A DNA stretch of 64,000 nucleotides, taken from NCBI RefSeq assembly GCF_021018805.1, contig NC_086250.1, forward strand, positions 62,683,322 to 62,747,321. The letters run 5' to 3'. Shown one piece after another: positions 23,755 through 37,118 of the stretch (positions are counted from its first letter, which is position 1; the number at the start of each line of letters is the position of its first letter). The notes below the pieces were generated by a model, which saw only the letters and a list, made by a program, of their open reading frames with translations, was not told the DNA's origin and did not search any database. Both the position numbers and the translations under genes were made by a program. This DNA is from Prinia subflava (Eukaryota > Chordata > Aves > Passeriformes > Cisticolidae).

Positions 23755-26700
23755 ATATTTTTCCTTTCTATAAAAACAAATACATGTTAAAACTACATGA
23801 TTCAATCCCTTTCCATGTGAGATCTCAATATTGAATACTCTATCCTGGGTGCATATATTCTGAAAAAGCTTTGAAAAATGTTCAGTGATGTCATCAGATT
23901 TTGCATTTTTTAAACTTTTCTTTACCTTTTATAAAAGATGAAGAATACCTCAATTTATAGAAATAACAAAACCTCCAACATCGTGTAGGAGAAGAACTAA
24001 GGCTCTTTGGAGAAGGTAAACCTGGGAAGGATCTTAAGTTCAAATTGCAACAGTGAAATGTTACATCTATTTCTGACTTCTAGCAGTTTGGAAGAAACAA
24101 GAAACAATTTTCTCTAAGAAGCCTATTTAGTGATCAACCAATGTGGTGACATTTTGTCTCTAAGGACAACAACAACAAGAAAGCAGTAAATGACAGAATG
24201 ATGACTGAGTGAAGACACCAAGCCTTAAAAACAATGAAACAGTGACACACCAGCTGAAAGCATATTCAGGTGATAAAGGTCAAAAAAAAAAAAGAAGAAA
24301 AAAGAAAATGAGTGAATTCCTCTTTGGGACTTTCTATAGAAAGGCAGCTTAATACAACATTGGGGTTTTTTGGTAACTACTGTGTCTTAGGGTTGTGAAC
24401 TGCTCCTCTCTCCTCCAAAGGATGTGTGACAGTCATTCCAAGAGAGACTGCTATCTGCCTCTTTCCACAAATTGTGGCATCTTAAAAAACTAACTAATTC
24501 TTTTTTTTCTGGCCGAATTTCAACTAAATGGTCAGTGGTATATGATCTATAATATTTATGAATATTAGACCTGTGATTCTGTCCTTGGCAATTTATCCCT
24601 TAAATCTGGCAGCCATATATGAACTGTTACCACCGAATATATGGAAAAGAAGGAAACGAAATAAACAAAATGGAATAAGCTCACTAAAAATTATATGGCA
24701 TATCTAGGTAGGTAATTTGCTTTACACATGATATATTGCATATATACAGTTTACACTTGCCTTGTATTTGTGATCCTACTCTTCTGCAATCCCAGGTCAC
24801 CTGCCATGTACTGTATTAGAGTTCCCTCTACTGGATGAGTGACTGAAGCTGTTCCTTAAGAATTTGCAAAGTAAACATTTAATTTACTTCTACTCAGTTT
24901 GTTTACTTACCTGAAGTTCTTAGGCTGAAAAACTGAAGTCTTCTCTTGGTGACATATTGAACTAGAAGACCAAACCACATAGAAACAATGATAGATTTCC
25001 TTGATGCTAGAAGGAATGTATTGCTCAATTCAGTAACTGTTCACAGTTCAGTACAAAAAGTATTGTCCAGGGAATTTACTTCACAACAGGAATAAAGGAA
25101 ATTTCATAATTTGAAAGCCTCGGGAAAGTGTCACTATTTGAAAAGGAAACTGCATCTTTAATGTCAGTGATATATAAATTGTCTATGCACAGATAATTGC
25201 TTAGTCAACAATGTAGAAAGTTGTGTTGGTTTTAGTTGTTGTGCAAGAATTCATTGAGGTAAAGGAAGATTTAAAATCTGATTTCCTCAAGAAATCTGCA
25301 AGTTTAAGTAGGCCTAGTCCAGATGCATTATAGTGTTTCTATATTAGAGTATTTTCTTGGCCATGGAATTTTGCTTTTACAGTTTAAGGTTTCAGATCCT
25401 CTGCTATTACTCATCTCTTTGATCTTTAGTAGCAATTCACCACTTTCAGAACATGTTGTGACAATTGTTTAACTGGAACTCAAAGAGTGAGACAGATGAC
25501 ACTCACAAGCTTTGCAGGATTCATCATTTCCTCAGTCACAGTTCATTGTGCTTTATGATGGTGGATGAATTACTAAACTTGCTGGAACTTCATCTGGTAC
25601 CTGAATGTTGACAGCATAGAAATACATGAGACTGCTTATAATATTCAAAGGCATATGAGAACCACTGACAGGTAGAAAAAAAGTAGGGAAAATTCCACTT
25701 ATTAAACAGTGACAAAAGAAATATCCTGCTTTGAATATTAACTATTGGAAAACTGTAAAATACCAGGCAGTCATAAGGCCCTTTCTAATCTCATTCTGCT
25801 GTTAACTTTTCGTTCAGCACTGAAATTAGACAATGAAATTGAAACTAGGTTCAATTTCTATTCCATATACTAGTTGAAATCTACTGCCTTACATTTGGGA
25901 GTTTGAACATCATGGCCTAATTTAAGAGCTTTATGTATTTCCATGCCCAAGTCCTCCACAGAAGGACATTCACACAGTTTGAATGTCAAGTATCTATGTG
26001 GAGGAGCAGAGGTGGGAAGGAAGTGCACAGGAATTACACACCAGCAAAGGAACAGTTGCAGAGCATCAATGAGGCTGTGTCATTCCTGTGGCCTTAATGA
26101 AGAAAGGACAGATTGCTACAGTTGCACATACAGAGATTTTTTTCCTCAGAGTGAATGTGCTTTTAAAATAAACATGATGCAGCAGATTTCCAAATCCATT
26201 TGAGCTGCATGTTCAAATACTGCCAAATTAACACATTATGCTTGTACCTGCAACTGAGTCAATCTCTTCTGACTAGTTATGTCATATATGAGAAGGTATT
26301 ATATAGAGTTTTGCATTTTTAAGATCTTAAATGCAGTTCTTGTTGATAGCATGATGGTTGTACACTTTACACACGGCCATATATTTTTTTACAGATTTTA
26401 TCCATGAAAACTATTTAGGAATATCCTCCATGTACTTGTATATTGTTTCACTAATATCAATAGGATTGAACTCACAGTTCAATCTCCATTGAACTTCTTC
26501 TGCTACATTAAGACCTTAACCAATTTTTGTTTTAGAGAGTGATGTATTTTGTCACAGTTTGGTTCACCTTGACATTAGCAGAACATAAATTAACCCAATG
26601 TTAATCTTTTCTGCTGAACTGATTTTACTTAGATATGCCTATCCTTTTAGGTGGAGTTAAATTCACACATCCTCTGTGGAGGCAATCATTTTAACATTAA

Positions 26701-26969
26701 AACAAAAATGGCTTGTGCCTAATTAATCTTGATGCTTAGGTTTCTGAAATGAAATTATTGTCTAAAGCTAAGTTTGCTGTACGTGTTAAATGGCAAAAAA
26801 AAAAGCACCAGAGAAAAAGCAGAGGCACATCTAAGCTGAATATCATATGCATGGATTCAGATATGTTTGTCTAAACATTAAAACAGTAGAAAATTTGAAA
26901 AAAAAATGAAATTGAACAGCTAAACCAGAAACCCACCTTCACTGAATTTGCTGCTGACCTGCAGGAAAG
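23755..26969. other. Unique AT-rich intronic DNA
   Basis: No gene was recognised. It holds an A-rich run with G interruptions at about 24280-24308. 25943-26203 has a chance plus-strand frame with no family signature. Confidence 0.5.
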
Positions 26970-27028
26970 CAGTCCTAAAATATTAGGCATTGTCTTTGCC
27001 TCACAGGCCAGTGGGCGTGGGAGAAGGA
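26970..27028 (+). repeat. Short dispersed repeat, copy 2 (related to 23683-23754)
   Basis: It carries CAGTCCTAAAA, TGTCTTTGCC and CAGGCCAGTGGGCGTGGGAG in the same order as 23683-23754. The left flank is not related to copy B of the 234-bp repeat, which places the boundary at CAGTCC. Confidence 0.65.
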
Positions 27029-30000
27029 ACTACAACTGCATTGAAATCTCTCTCTCTTCTAGGAAATCTATGTCATGTATAACCATAATGAGTAAATATA
27101 ATTTCATCAATTTTTTCTAGTGTTTTATGAAACATGAAAATTTTTGACATTTATTCAAAACAGGTAGTGATACATGGCCTTCTGCAGTATCAGCCTGTGT
27201 TTCCACCTCCTAAATGAAATATAATTCTTTACAGTCCTCAAAGTGCTATTCTTTTCCATGTGCATTTCTAGAGAATTCATTATGATGTATGACATACTGG
27301 GTTTCAATTAGACCAAGATATGCTAGTACTGTATTAACATTTCATAGAACAACCAGATTCTGCTAATTTATTTCACACCAAACTTCCTAGCTTTAATTAG
27401 CAAAAGGAAAATATCCATTCAATTTGATTAAAGATCCCCAGGTACACTCATGTCCGTCTGAGAAAGTTCTTGTGAAGATTATGATAATGAGTAATTACTT
27501 TAGCCTAAAAGCTGTTTTTATTCCATTGTCTGGAATGAAGAACTTGAACTGTTTCCTCTCAGGAAATAAAAAAAGAATGAGAATGAAATATTAAACTATA
27601 TTCAGACTCTGGTTGGACAGTGAAATTTACCTCTGCATTTTCCCTCTACTGATATTCATTTAAAAAACACTTTTCCATGACATATGCTCATACCCTTTTT
27701 GGTGTATGGTAAAACCTCTCTCCTGTTCGAGACTGGCAGTGATACTGGAAGTGTTCACACACTCGGTAGTGATTTTTCTTTTTTGTTCTTTTTTTTTTCT
27801 TCTTTGTTTTACTGGCTTCACCTCTTTGATAGGTACTGACATTTTTGACCTAGATCTAAAAAGGGGAAAAAAATTACAACTGTACTCCTAACTTCTCAGG
27901 AAACATGAATACATTTCTCAGATATTAACTTTCTTGTCATTGAGCTCTCATACCAAGTCAGATGCTTCATTTAAGGTTTTGTACAAATGAGAAGTACAGT
28001 CATAAAAAGGCTCTTTCAGCTGACCTTATTTTTATCTCAGACTTTTAATCCCTCATTACTTAGAACGAAAAGATGAAAGAAGCTCCTGCAGAAGGAAGGG
28101 TGCACTAGAGGCAGGCTTGCCATCCAATACATCCCGTGGAGGAAAGGACACCCTGGGTAGCACAGATTGCCTACACACAGATTGAAGTACAGATACACAC
28201 CATGGTCAGCCCTGGTGCCTTGTCCATCCCAACCAGAGATCAACACTTCCCTTCTAGGATATGCTCTTGAGCATCCTTCACACCAAAAATAAGTTAGGGG
28301 AGGAATGTCTGCCTGCCTTGCCCTAGTGTGGTGTTTTGACAAGATTAAGTTCCCACCTGGATTTAGGAATGCCAAAATGGACACTGGTTCACTGGTCCAG
28401 GCAAAATCTGAGTGCTACCCATAATCCTATTTTTATTTTCATAAGGGAATATTCTTTACCTTCCTAGCAGTGCTGGCCAGGATGCTGGAATGAGTGTGAG
28501 AGTGTGTCTCTGTGTTGGTGTGCAGCCAGGAAGAGCAGACAAAAGGTATTATCAAACGTGCTCTTCTCACAGACATTCACTTTGGTGGCATGAAGAGTTA
28601 GTCCCCAGCTTAAACACACATTGTTTGTATTAATGTCCTAACTGGTTTCATGATTACTTATTACCATTCCTTATTGCCAAGGGAGCACTCTCACAGCTGA
28701 AACACTTTACCTTAAGATGGATCAGGTCATCCTTAGGGAAAATATCTAACAAGTGCTTTAAGTAAAAAGTACCTATTGCCCTATTAATTTTTAATGAGTT
28801 TTGGAAATCATGCCAACAGAAATTATTCTGGGATGCATAACATGTTAGATAGGATAGCAGTGAGGAAAGAGCTGGATGAGAGGAAGTAGGGAGAGACTAC
28901 TCTCCAACACTTTGAAACTGTAAAGTATATCTAAAATTAAGGAGTCATTAAAGACACACACCCTTCACTGCACTGTGCAAGCCCTATTTACATTAGCATA
29001 TGTTTAAGAAATATGCTATCAGTGGGAAAGATAGAAAAAAAAATCCTACCAATAGACCCACCTTCTCTTTGTATTGGTTCTCAATTTACTTGTGATTTAA
29101 AGAGCAAGTTATATTTTAATATTATCAGGTCACTATCAATGTCACTTAGCTTTGCATCAGGATAAAAAAAATGTTCATCATGGAAACTGCTGTTTCTTCA
29201 AATGAAAATGCCCTCCCCTGTAGAGATATCTTGCTGTGTCTGGTTTTCTTGAGAGCACAGAGGCTGATGAAAACACTGGTCTACTCACAAAGGCTCTTTC
29301 TGATCATCAACAGCCAAACTCTTGCTCATGGTGCTGAGTTTTTGATCACAAATAAATGCCCATGACAACTGCAGGGTGCTGCAGGTGCTGCAGGGTTCAG
29401 GACAGATGTGGCCAAAATCCTTCTGTGGAAGGGCATTTTTAATGACTTGTTACAATTACAGGATTTTAATCTTTCTGAGGTGGAATGCTGGTATATTGGC
29501 TTTGATGAAGCTGATGCCTGGTTATATTAATTCATTTAGAGTAGACTCATGCTTGAGTTTGCCAAAATCTGCAGCTGTTTTATCTGAAATAAAACCTCCT
29601 GTGGAAGACTGGAATTTGCAGATCCAGTTATTCAGTCAAGTGGAGGCAGAATTTTTCAAAATCTTTCAGGCAAATCCCTATAAACACAGAAAACCAGAAA
29701 GCTGCATTGTCATGGACACAGAGAACTTACTGCACAACAAATGTATCCACGGAATCAACACTTTTGACCCCAAAAAATCTTGTGTTGATTGGACATCTTT
29801 TGATCTAAAGGCCTCCCACTGCGCACTGCTATCTCTTATCAATCACACATTATTTCCAAATAAAAATAATCCAGTTCAAGTTCTGAACACTAAGTTAAAA
29901 CCATTTCTTTGAAAGAAGTGAGATTCTCCCACCTAAGCTGGTGAGAAAGAGGGAAAAGATCTGAGTAAAGATATTGTATAAAAGGCATTATATCCAAAGA

Positions 30001-30675
30001 ACTCTGCACTTTATTCCCCACTTGATTCTCTGAAGTGACCTTCGCTGGCTGCTGGTACCAGACTGTAACAAAACAGCATCTCACTTGGGAAAAAAGAATT
30101 GGTGATTGCCATGGCAATAAACTCCTTTCAATCAACTTATGAGGAACTATGAGGTGTCTAGCAATTTCCTGGCTTCCAGGAAGGGCTCCTCACCCGCAGG
30201 AGGAATAATTTGTAGTTGCTGAATTTTAAGCTCTTTTAAGAAACTTGATCTCTAAATAAGTTATCTTCATGGAGTTAAAATGGTCCCCTGCTCAGAGAAT
30301 GGGGGTAGTTTTGGCAGGTCACTTCCCTTCAACTCACTGGAGGTAATCAGAAATCTCCTGGGATAAATTGGGTACCTGCCAAGTAAACTGGAATGGGAAG
30401 CTAATTAAAAAGCTTTTTGTAAAATACGCAGTCTAATTATAGCCATTGAATGAAGACAACAGAAAACTCAAACGCCAATGCTTTGGGTAATTACCTACAG
30501 ACTTGTCATAATCTCCCTACACCTGTGGTTTTGTTGCTCTTTGGATTATGGATTTTTACTGCACAGACTATGTGTATGTACAGAAAAAAACACAACAGAA
30601 CAGCCCATCTTGGACTGTTGTTCTTTTGTGTCATTACTCTGAATAAAATGCAGGTTTTGCTAAGGGATAGAGTAG
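27029..30675. other. Intronic DNA containing the longest non-repetitive open frame
   Basis: Mostly unique sequence. It contains a short TGCAGGTGC tandem near 29370-29395 and the open frame at 29406-29912, listed separately. The 115-codon minus-strand frame at 28037-28384 shows no recognisable domain and looks like chance. Confidence 0.5.
29406..29912 (+). other. Unexplained 168-codon open reading frame
   Basis: This is an ATG-initiated frame of 168 residues; the stop-to-stop open stretch begins at 29346. It is antisense to MAGI2. I do not recognise a family. The translation has scattered Cys, no signal peptide, no clear membrane segment, no zinc-finger spacing and no low-complexity bias. The ATG context (C at -3, T at +4) is weak. 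In DNA this AT-rich, a frame this long is expected only rarely by chance (rough estimate about 1% for the window). A remnant of an old coding exon, a pseudogene or a mobile element is possible, but chance remains the leading explanation without homology. Confidence 0.2.
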
Positions 30676-30779
30676 TTTTTGGTTGTTTTGGTAAGGGTTT
30701 TTTGGGGAGGGAAGTTTTTGGGGGTTTTTGGCTTGGTTTATGGGTAGAGGTTTTTTTTGTAAGAATTGGGCCTTTTTTC

Positions 30780-30781
<2 letters not shown>
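30676..30781 (+). repeat. G/T-rich low-complexity tract
   Basis: Runs of T4-T8 are broken by G clusters (for example GGGGAGGGAAG, GGGGGTTTTTGG). The tract leads directly into the poly-T run and resembles an older, mutated extension of it. Confidence 0.75.

Positions 30782-30820
<39 letters not shown>
30782..30820 (+). repeat. Poly-T homopolymer, 39 bases
   Basis: An uninterrupted run of 39 T, which is poly-A on the MAGI2 sense strand. It could be the tail of a minus-strand retrocopy whose body lies to the right, but no AATAAA or recognisable body follows at 30821-30900. Homopolymers this long are also prone to sequencing and assembly length error. Confidence 0.95.
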
Positions 30821-30823
<3 letters not shown>

Positions 30824-33800
30824 GGAATACTAAACTTATCTTTAGGTCTTAGTAATTTTCTAAAAAGGGTCAGTGATGGAAGAGAAGAGATGGAAAAGAG
30901 GAGAATGCCTTAGCTACCCTGAATAGACCATTAGTGGTTATTACAGGGCACGTCAAGCAAGTTCATGTCCTTCATAAACTTCACGAGTCAGTTAGCAAAC
31001 TGTCTTTGAGTGCAGCTTGGGCTCTGCAGCTGACTTTGAAGAAAAATTTCTGGGGCTCAGTACTCTCAGTGGCCTCTCAAATGGCCAATTACTTTCAACA
31101 GGAAAAGAGAAACATGTAGATATTACTGAGAAATTGTCAGGATATTTCATTTGATACACAAGCAGCAAAGAGCAAAAAAATTATGAATGTAATAAGTTCA
31201 GTGAAGACACAGTATCACACATAATTAGTTTTTCACCAAACACTTTTTCTTAACTATACTATAAATAAATTGTTTCTTCCACTTTAGCATTAATAAAGAT
31301 CAAGCAATGTTGGTGAATGAATTACCAGAAGGTACTGCTGCAGCCATGGAGCAATGTGTTCTGCAGGAAATACGTAGTTCTAAGGACGTCCAGATATAGC
31401 AGACCAATTGGGTATGCAAAAAACTTAATTAAAATTAGCAATAATTCCTTAGGCCATTTCCTCTTAAGTAAATATTCTGCATCTTTCACATTCCTGCATG
31501 ATCTACTCTGACAGTTTTGGAAGAGTTGCTCTTTTTAACAGATTGCAATCTAACCCCAAAATAAACATTTATTAAAAGAACACTTTTTAATGGAATATTT
31601 CATCTAATCTTCTAGTGGAGCCTATGAAAAACATAGTTCAGTTTAAAACCAAATAGGAGTGACATTATTGAAGGCTTTATCTTAGGAAATAAGATTTTTC
31701 ATTAATTTTTCTTTCCAAAAAATCCTGTAATTATTCCATTGGCTTTAATTAAAGTATTTTTGGTACAAGCCTGTTTTCGTTCCTATTACTCATAAGTTTT
31801 ATAATTCTCTTTACTGCTTTATGTGTATGTATACTGTGCTTTATGCACAGTGACTATGATAGTACTGGGTCTTATCATGAGGAGGGGTAGGCACCAGCCT
31901 ACATAACTTATTTTAGTATTTGGGTACAAAAAGCAAGAGACCTGCCAACTGTCTGATGGCATCAGTATTCTGTGACACTTCATCTAGAAGGCACTGCTAT
32001 TCTTTTTAACTGTGGAGGTACCCTTTATTTCACATTTCTCTAGCAAAATCTGACCAGGGTAATCAAGAGAGCACTTTCACAATTGAAACACTACCTTAGG
32101 AGACATTTTAAATGGGAAAATATAAAAAGTGTTACATTCTGTACTCGAGACTTTTCTAGAAAACAGCTTTAAACACAATTTTTATACAAATAATGTTGGG
32201 ATAAATGCTGTTCCCATGCATGGCTTTTAGGTTTTGTTGGTGGGCTATTTAGGAATTACTGAGAGAAGACAGTTGCCATACATGTAATTGCCCCTTTGAA
32301 TAGGCCTTTCTCAGAGATAGCTGAAAGCAGAATTCAAGCTGTTAAAAGCACCCTAGAAATGTCATAGGCATACAAGAAAAGAAAAAAGGCAAAGTGCTCT
32401 CTGAGGGGAGCCGTGTGTTTCTGTGAGGAAAAAAGCATCTAAAATTGCATGAATACATCTGGAGAGGACAGAGATACTCCAGCCTCCATTCAAGGTACCA
32501 CTGTCAGCAGACCAAAGAGTGGGTCTGGGTATTTTTTGGAAGGGATCTCTACCCAGAGCACCATGGAATGCCCATATCCACTGCTCCTGATTATCATCTC
32601 CCCTGATAATATCACTGCTTCTATGACCCCATGTCCTTTAAATGAAGCTTCATTCTACTTTTGATGAAGGGGGGGAAGAATCATTTTACTAATTAGTATA
32701 CATCTTGGTAATACTTGTGAGTTCAGAAGGACAAAAAGGACCAGGACACCCTAAAATATTATTAAATACCATGCCCCTTTACTGGAAATAAGGGAAATTA
32801 TAAATAAAAGACTTTCATCCTAGTAGCTATAACTTTGCAGAATTGCAAGAACAAAAAATGATGTCAGACATGTCAGACAGCAACACATTTTAACATCTCA
32901 AAACTGTCAAACATTTTATTCATTTTCCTAAGGAAGGAACTTAAAATGATAAATGACTCAGTGTAGTTGAGTTTATTTAGAGTTTATGAAGTTCTCAGCT
33001 CAGGAGAAAGCAAATAACGTCCCCACTCAAAAACTATGTCATCCTTTCCACATGGGTACATTGCTGTTCTTACTTTCGTGACCATTTGAAAGTTTGCTCA
33101 CTTGTGACATTTCTGTGACTGTGATTAACTAAACACTGAGTTCTCATTTCTAGTTCTAACTCTTCCCCTATTTCCTTGACATCCCTATTTTTAAAAATGA
33201 GGCATTGGATAGGAAGTTTTAACTTGTGATTCATCATAAAGAGAAGTTAATTACTTTATGGATACTATTCCTCACACTCAATTATTTTTCAAGGCCTGTA
33301 TTTTTATTAATTTTTCTTCTGATGTATAGTAGAAATCAGGTGTTGTAAGTCACTTAAGGCATGATAGAACTGCTTTTTTACAAACTCAGTAATCTCTTTG
33401 CTATCCTGCACTACACTGTCCTTGCTCCTATTAGTGTACAACTGGGGTACCTGGAGCACATATTCTTCTGGTTTGGGATTTTTATACACATAAACACAGA
33501 TACACCACACCAAGAAATTTTATTTCTTTACAACAAAGAGACTCTTATCTTAGTACTGCTCTTTTACAATTTAATGTGTTTCTGCAGCTCACTTTGTAAT
33601 CAAAGGTTACATCACACACAGGTTGATCATTAAACTCATTGCAGGATTGCTCATTTCATCATGATCTCCTAGGGCATCCACTTAATTCACCTTCTTTGGT
33701 CCAAGGCCAAGTTACATGCCAATGGAAAGCCAAGAAAAGATGTACTCTTGTATCACAAGGACTGGGAGAACTGATTGACATGCAGTTACCTCAGATAATG

Positions 33801-35014
33801 CCCTTACCACGCTTCTAAGTTGCTTTCTCTCTCAAGTAGAATAACTGAATTTTACAAGTTTGTCTTTTTTATTCACCACTTACCTATCCTCTCACTGCTT
33901 TCACTGCTCTTACATGCATTCAAGTTCAATCTGTCCTGCTCCCTATTGAGTTCATATTTATTTTTCACTTTCCTGGTGACAGGATTATCTTTATACTTGT
34001 CTAGTAGACATCCTTCACTGACCTGGAAGAGCCACAGTTGTTGTTGAAATCCAGTTCTTCACTCAAAAAAATTGCCAGTTCCCTCTGCCAGGCACTCTGT
34101 TGCATTTCAACTAGGGTTCAGATTTGAAAGCAGAATACTATTTTTCTTGCAATTACTGTCCAGGGCAGTAATGGGGTCATCAGTAATTAAGATCTAGAAC
34201 ACTTCTGAAAATTTCTGTTTTTATTAAAATAGCTAAACCTGACATCCTTCTGTTTCAGGGTGGATTACATGTTCTTTCATATTTGAAATCAGGAGACTAA
34301 GACTCACTAAGATTACTTCTAAACTATGTGTAAATAATAAATTTCTGCATTTAGAATGAGAGCTTCTATGTATTGCCTTCAAGCCTTCCAGTCCCTGGAA
34401 AGAAAAATGCAGGGTAGCATATCTTCAATTTCCATCAGATGGATAAATTTTAATTAAAATTGAAATAAAGAAAATAAAACCATGGATCAACTGTAATATG
34501 AATATTTACTTATTTTGTGAGATATAAGTAACATAATAAAAATTGGAACCTACTTTTTTTTAATATAAATTTTTCTATAAACAGTTTGTTTATAGTGATA
34601 AGCCAATTAATGCTTAACAACCATTTAAAACATGGCAATATCTAACCATCTGGTCATTATTGTTCTCCCTTGAACTTCATGACATGAAATGATAAAATAA
34701 TTCAGAGATTTGCTTAACTGGTAATATTTACTTGATGTAATTTTTTAACATGAATGAAAAAGATATTAGATTAGTAATAAAATGCAGTTATATTTCTAAA
34801 ACTCAGACCACTCTCCCTGATTCATGTTGGGCATCTCACATTTTTGGCATTTTTTAGGCCAGAACAACTAATTTTGTATCGACAAACCTATACAGTGCAC
34901 CCTCAGCAAATAATTTAATTTACAGAAAAAAATTAGTCTTTCAAATTATGAAATTAAAAATCATCTTGTACTTAAAGAAATTTAAAAACCTTTCCAGTTT
35001 CTGTAGGAAACTGG
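30821..35014. other. Unique AT-rich intronic DNA
   Basis: No gene or mobile element was recognised. It has one small hairpin at 31833-31851 (ACTGTGC / GCACAGT, 5-base loop). Reading frames are all under 95 codons. Confidence 0.5.
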
Positions 35015-35130
35015 AGTCTGGACAGAGTCCTGGGCAGCTGGATCCAGACAGCCCTGCCTGAGCAGGGGACTGGAGGAGATGACCTCCATGAAGTCACTTC
35101 CAACCTCAGCCATTCTTTGATCCTGCTACT
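35015..35130 (+). mobile_element. CR1 LINE 3' fragment
   Basis: The sequence contains TCCTGGGCAGCTGGATCCAG, CCTGCCTGAGCAGGGGACTG and GATGACCTCC, then TTCCAACCTCAGCCATTCTT and a decayed GATCCTGCT end. These match, in order, the 3' untranslated end of avian CR1 as I recall it. The copy is 5'-truncated, as nearly all CR1 copies are, and lies opposite to MAGI2. The terminal short repeats are mutated, so it is moderately old. Confidence 0.85.
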
Positions 35131-37090
35131 ATTGATTGTGAGTAAAGAGGAATTTCTCATTTTCTCTGATCAGTTATTCCAAGAAATTTACAGTGGCATA
35201 TTGCCCTCATTGTTAGGAAGCAACATTTTATTTTCAATCTGAATATTTTAGATTTCTATTTCCAGCAGTTGGATCTTGAACTACTTTTTTTGCACAGACA
35301 CAAAGATGGGTTACTTGGGTTTCTCTCCAGGAAGAGAGAAAACTAATTAGTGTTATTACTGATTCCGAAATGCTCATATAATAAATCTGTTCCCTAATTG
35401 TGTTTGCTGGCACAGAGATGCCAGCCGCCACACTGAACAGATGAATGACCAATCATCTCTTTATTTTCTTCCTTAGAAACAGTGAAAATTACAGAGAAAA
35501 TTAATGCTCTCAACTTTTTTTCCAAGGAGATTATTTTGAAATTATTCCTAAATTGAAATCATAAGCAGAAGTAATTTGAAATTTCTCCAGTTGTGCCATA
35601 AAAGAGTGCAAACGAGGATAATTTTACATCTTTCAGGTTCAGAGATGTGAAGAATGGGCCTCCCAGTGTGGTGACATTTTCCACACACTCTGTAAGGACT
35701 GGGAATATCAACGGAGTGATTCCTTCCTCACCGTTATTACACTGCAAGTTGTCCAGCAATTACCTCTGACAATGTATAAAGCAGAAGGATCTCACCCTCC
35801 AATATTCCTGCTGCTGGGGTTATGATGAAAAACTATCTAAAATACACAGAGATGATGCCAGGCTGTAATTCACTCATGAACGTTTTCTATCTGGCTCTAA
35901 CTCACATTTTTTAAGGCCCACTGAAACATTGTTGAAATAAAAGCATTCTCATTAGATTTCTTTGCCATGACAACAGCTTGGAGGAGGTTTCAGAATGATT
36001 TTATGATACAATTTTTGCACTGTGCCATATTATTTTCATGCAACTGTGGAGCATGCAGACAGAAAAATATTAAAGTGCCTGGATCTTTATAATACAGTGT
36101 TTGGAAATAACAATCACCTTTCTTTTTTGTGTTGATCTCTGCTGCATGCTAGAAGTGACCTTGATTCTTCTCTGTAGTGTTTGATTTTAGAAGTGCAACT
36201 CCTGTCATGGCCAGTTAACAAGGAGTAGAAAGTTCATAATGCACCCAATTGTCTAAATACCTCAAAACCAAATGAGCTCTTTACAAAAACAATGCTGTAT
36301 TTAAATGCAAGTTGACAAAAAGTCTCCAAACTATGGAATTTCTTATCTGTGAAAAGTATGAATAATTTCCATTTGTGACAAAATAGAAGCTACCAGATCA
36401 TCGTATTTAATTTTGATATTTCAAATTACAAACATTACATATATTTATGCTATGCCTCTACCTCTTTAGGAACATACTGGAGAAATCACTTAAACTTACT
36501 GGCAGCAAACTCTGGGCACCCTGCCTCAGACTCATACAAGAGAAGGGGTTATTCCACACACATCAGTTTAGGAGCTATCACCCAATGACTCTGGTCATTT
36601 TGTGTGTTCAGAAATTACATGATCCCTTTCAGGATACCATTTTTGATCACTGAAAATATTAGGAAAAGAAAGCAGAGATTGCTGTTGTTTAAGCAGATGA
36701 GCACCTTGAGACAAAGCTGTGTTTTCTTTTTCTGTGCTCTGAAGTCCTCTTCTGCATCCAGATGTTTGATAAATAGATGCAATGTCAGATAATTTGTTCC
36801 TTAGTGCAAGAGGAGTTTTGCATACTACCCAAACTTACTAAGTGACATAGATTACTGGGAAATCACCATGCTTTCCAACCAGAGAAAAGTGATGTTCTCA
36901 GATTTCTTATTATGAGCATATTGCAAAATTTTATTTGTGGTTCACAGCAAACTAATTCTGAGTTGCAGTATGTGCTCTTTTAAAATTATAAGAAATACTA
37001 TGAAGCTGTCAAGCTTCAACTGCTTGCTTTGAGGGAAGTGTTAAGTCACTGTTTTAATTGTACTGTCAGGATACAGCCCTAGTGCATGAC

Positions 37091-37118
37091 AAAAAAAAAA
37101 AAAAAAAGAAAAAAAAAA
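37091..37118 (+). repeat. A-rich run (A17 G A10)
   Basis: Poly-A broken by one G. I checked it as a possible retrocopy tail. The upstream 100 bases show no polyadenylation signal in the right place and no recognisable gene. Confidence 0.85.

Noticed and set aside
28037..28384. 115-codon minus-strand frame
   Set aside because: No domain signature or splice context. Its length is compatible with chance across the window.
31833..31851. Hairpin ACTGTGC / GCACAGT
   Set aside because: Seven-base arms with a 5-base loop are expected many times by chance in 64 kb.
37020..37118. Processed pseudogene ending in the A run at 37091
   Set aside because: No correctly placed polyadenylation signal, no recognisable coding remnant and no flanking duplication.
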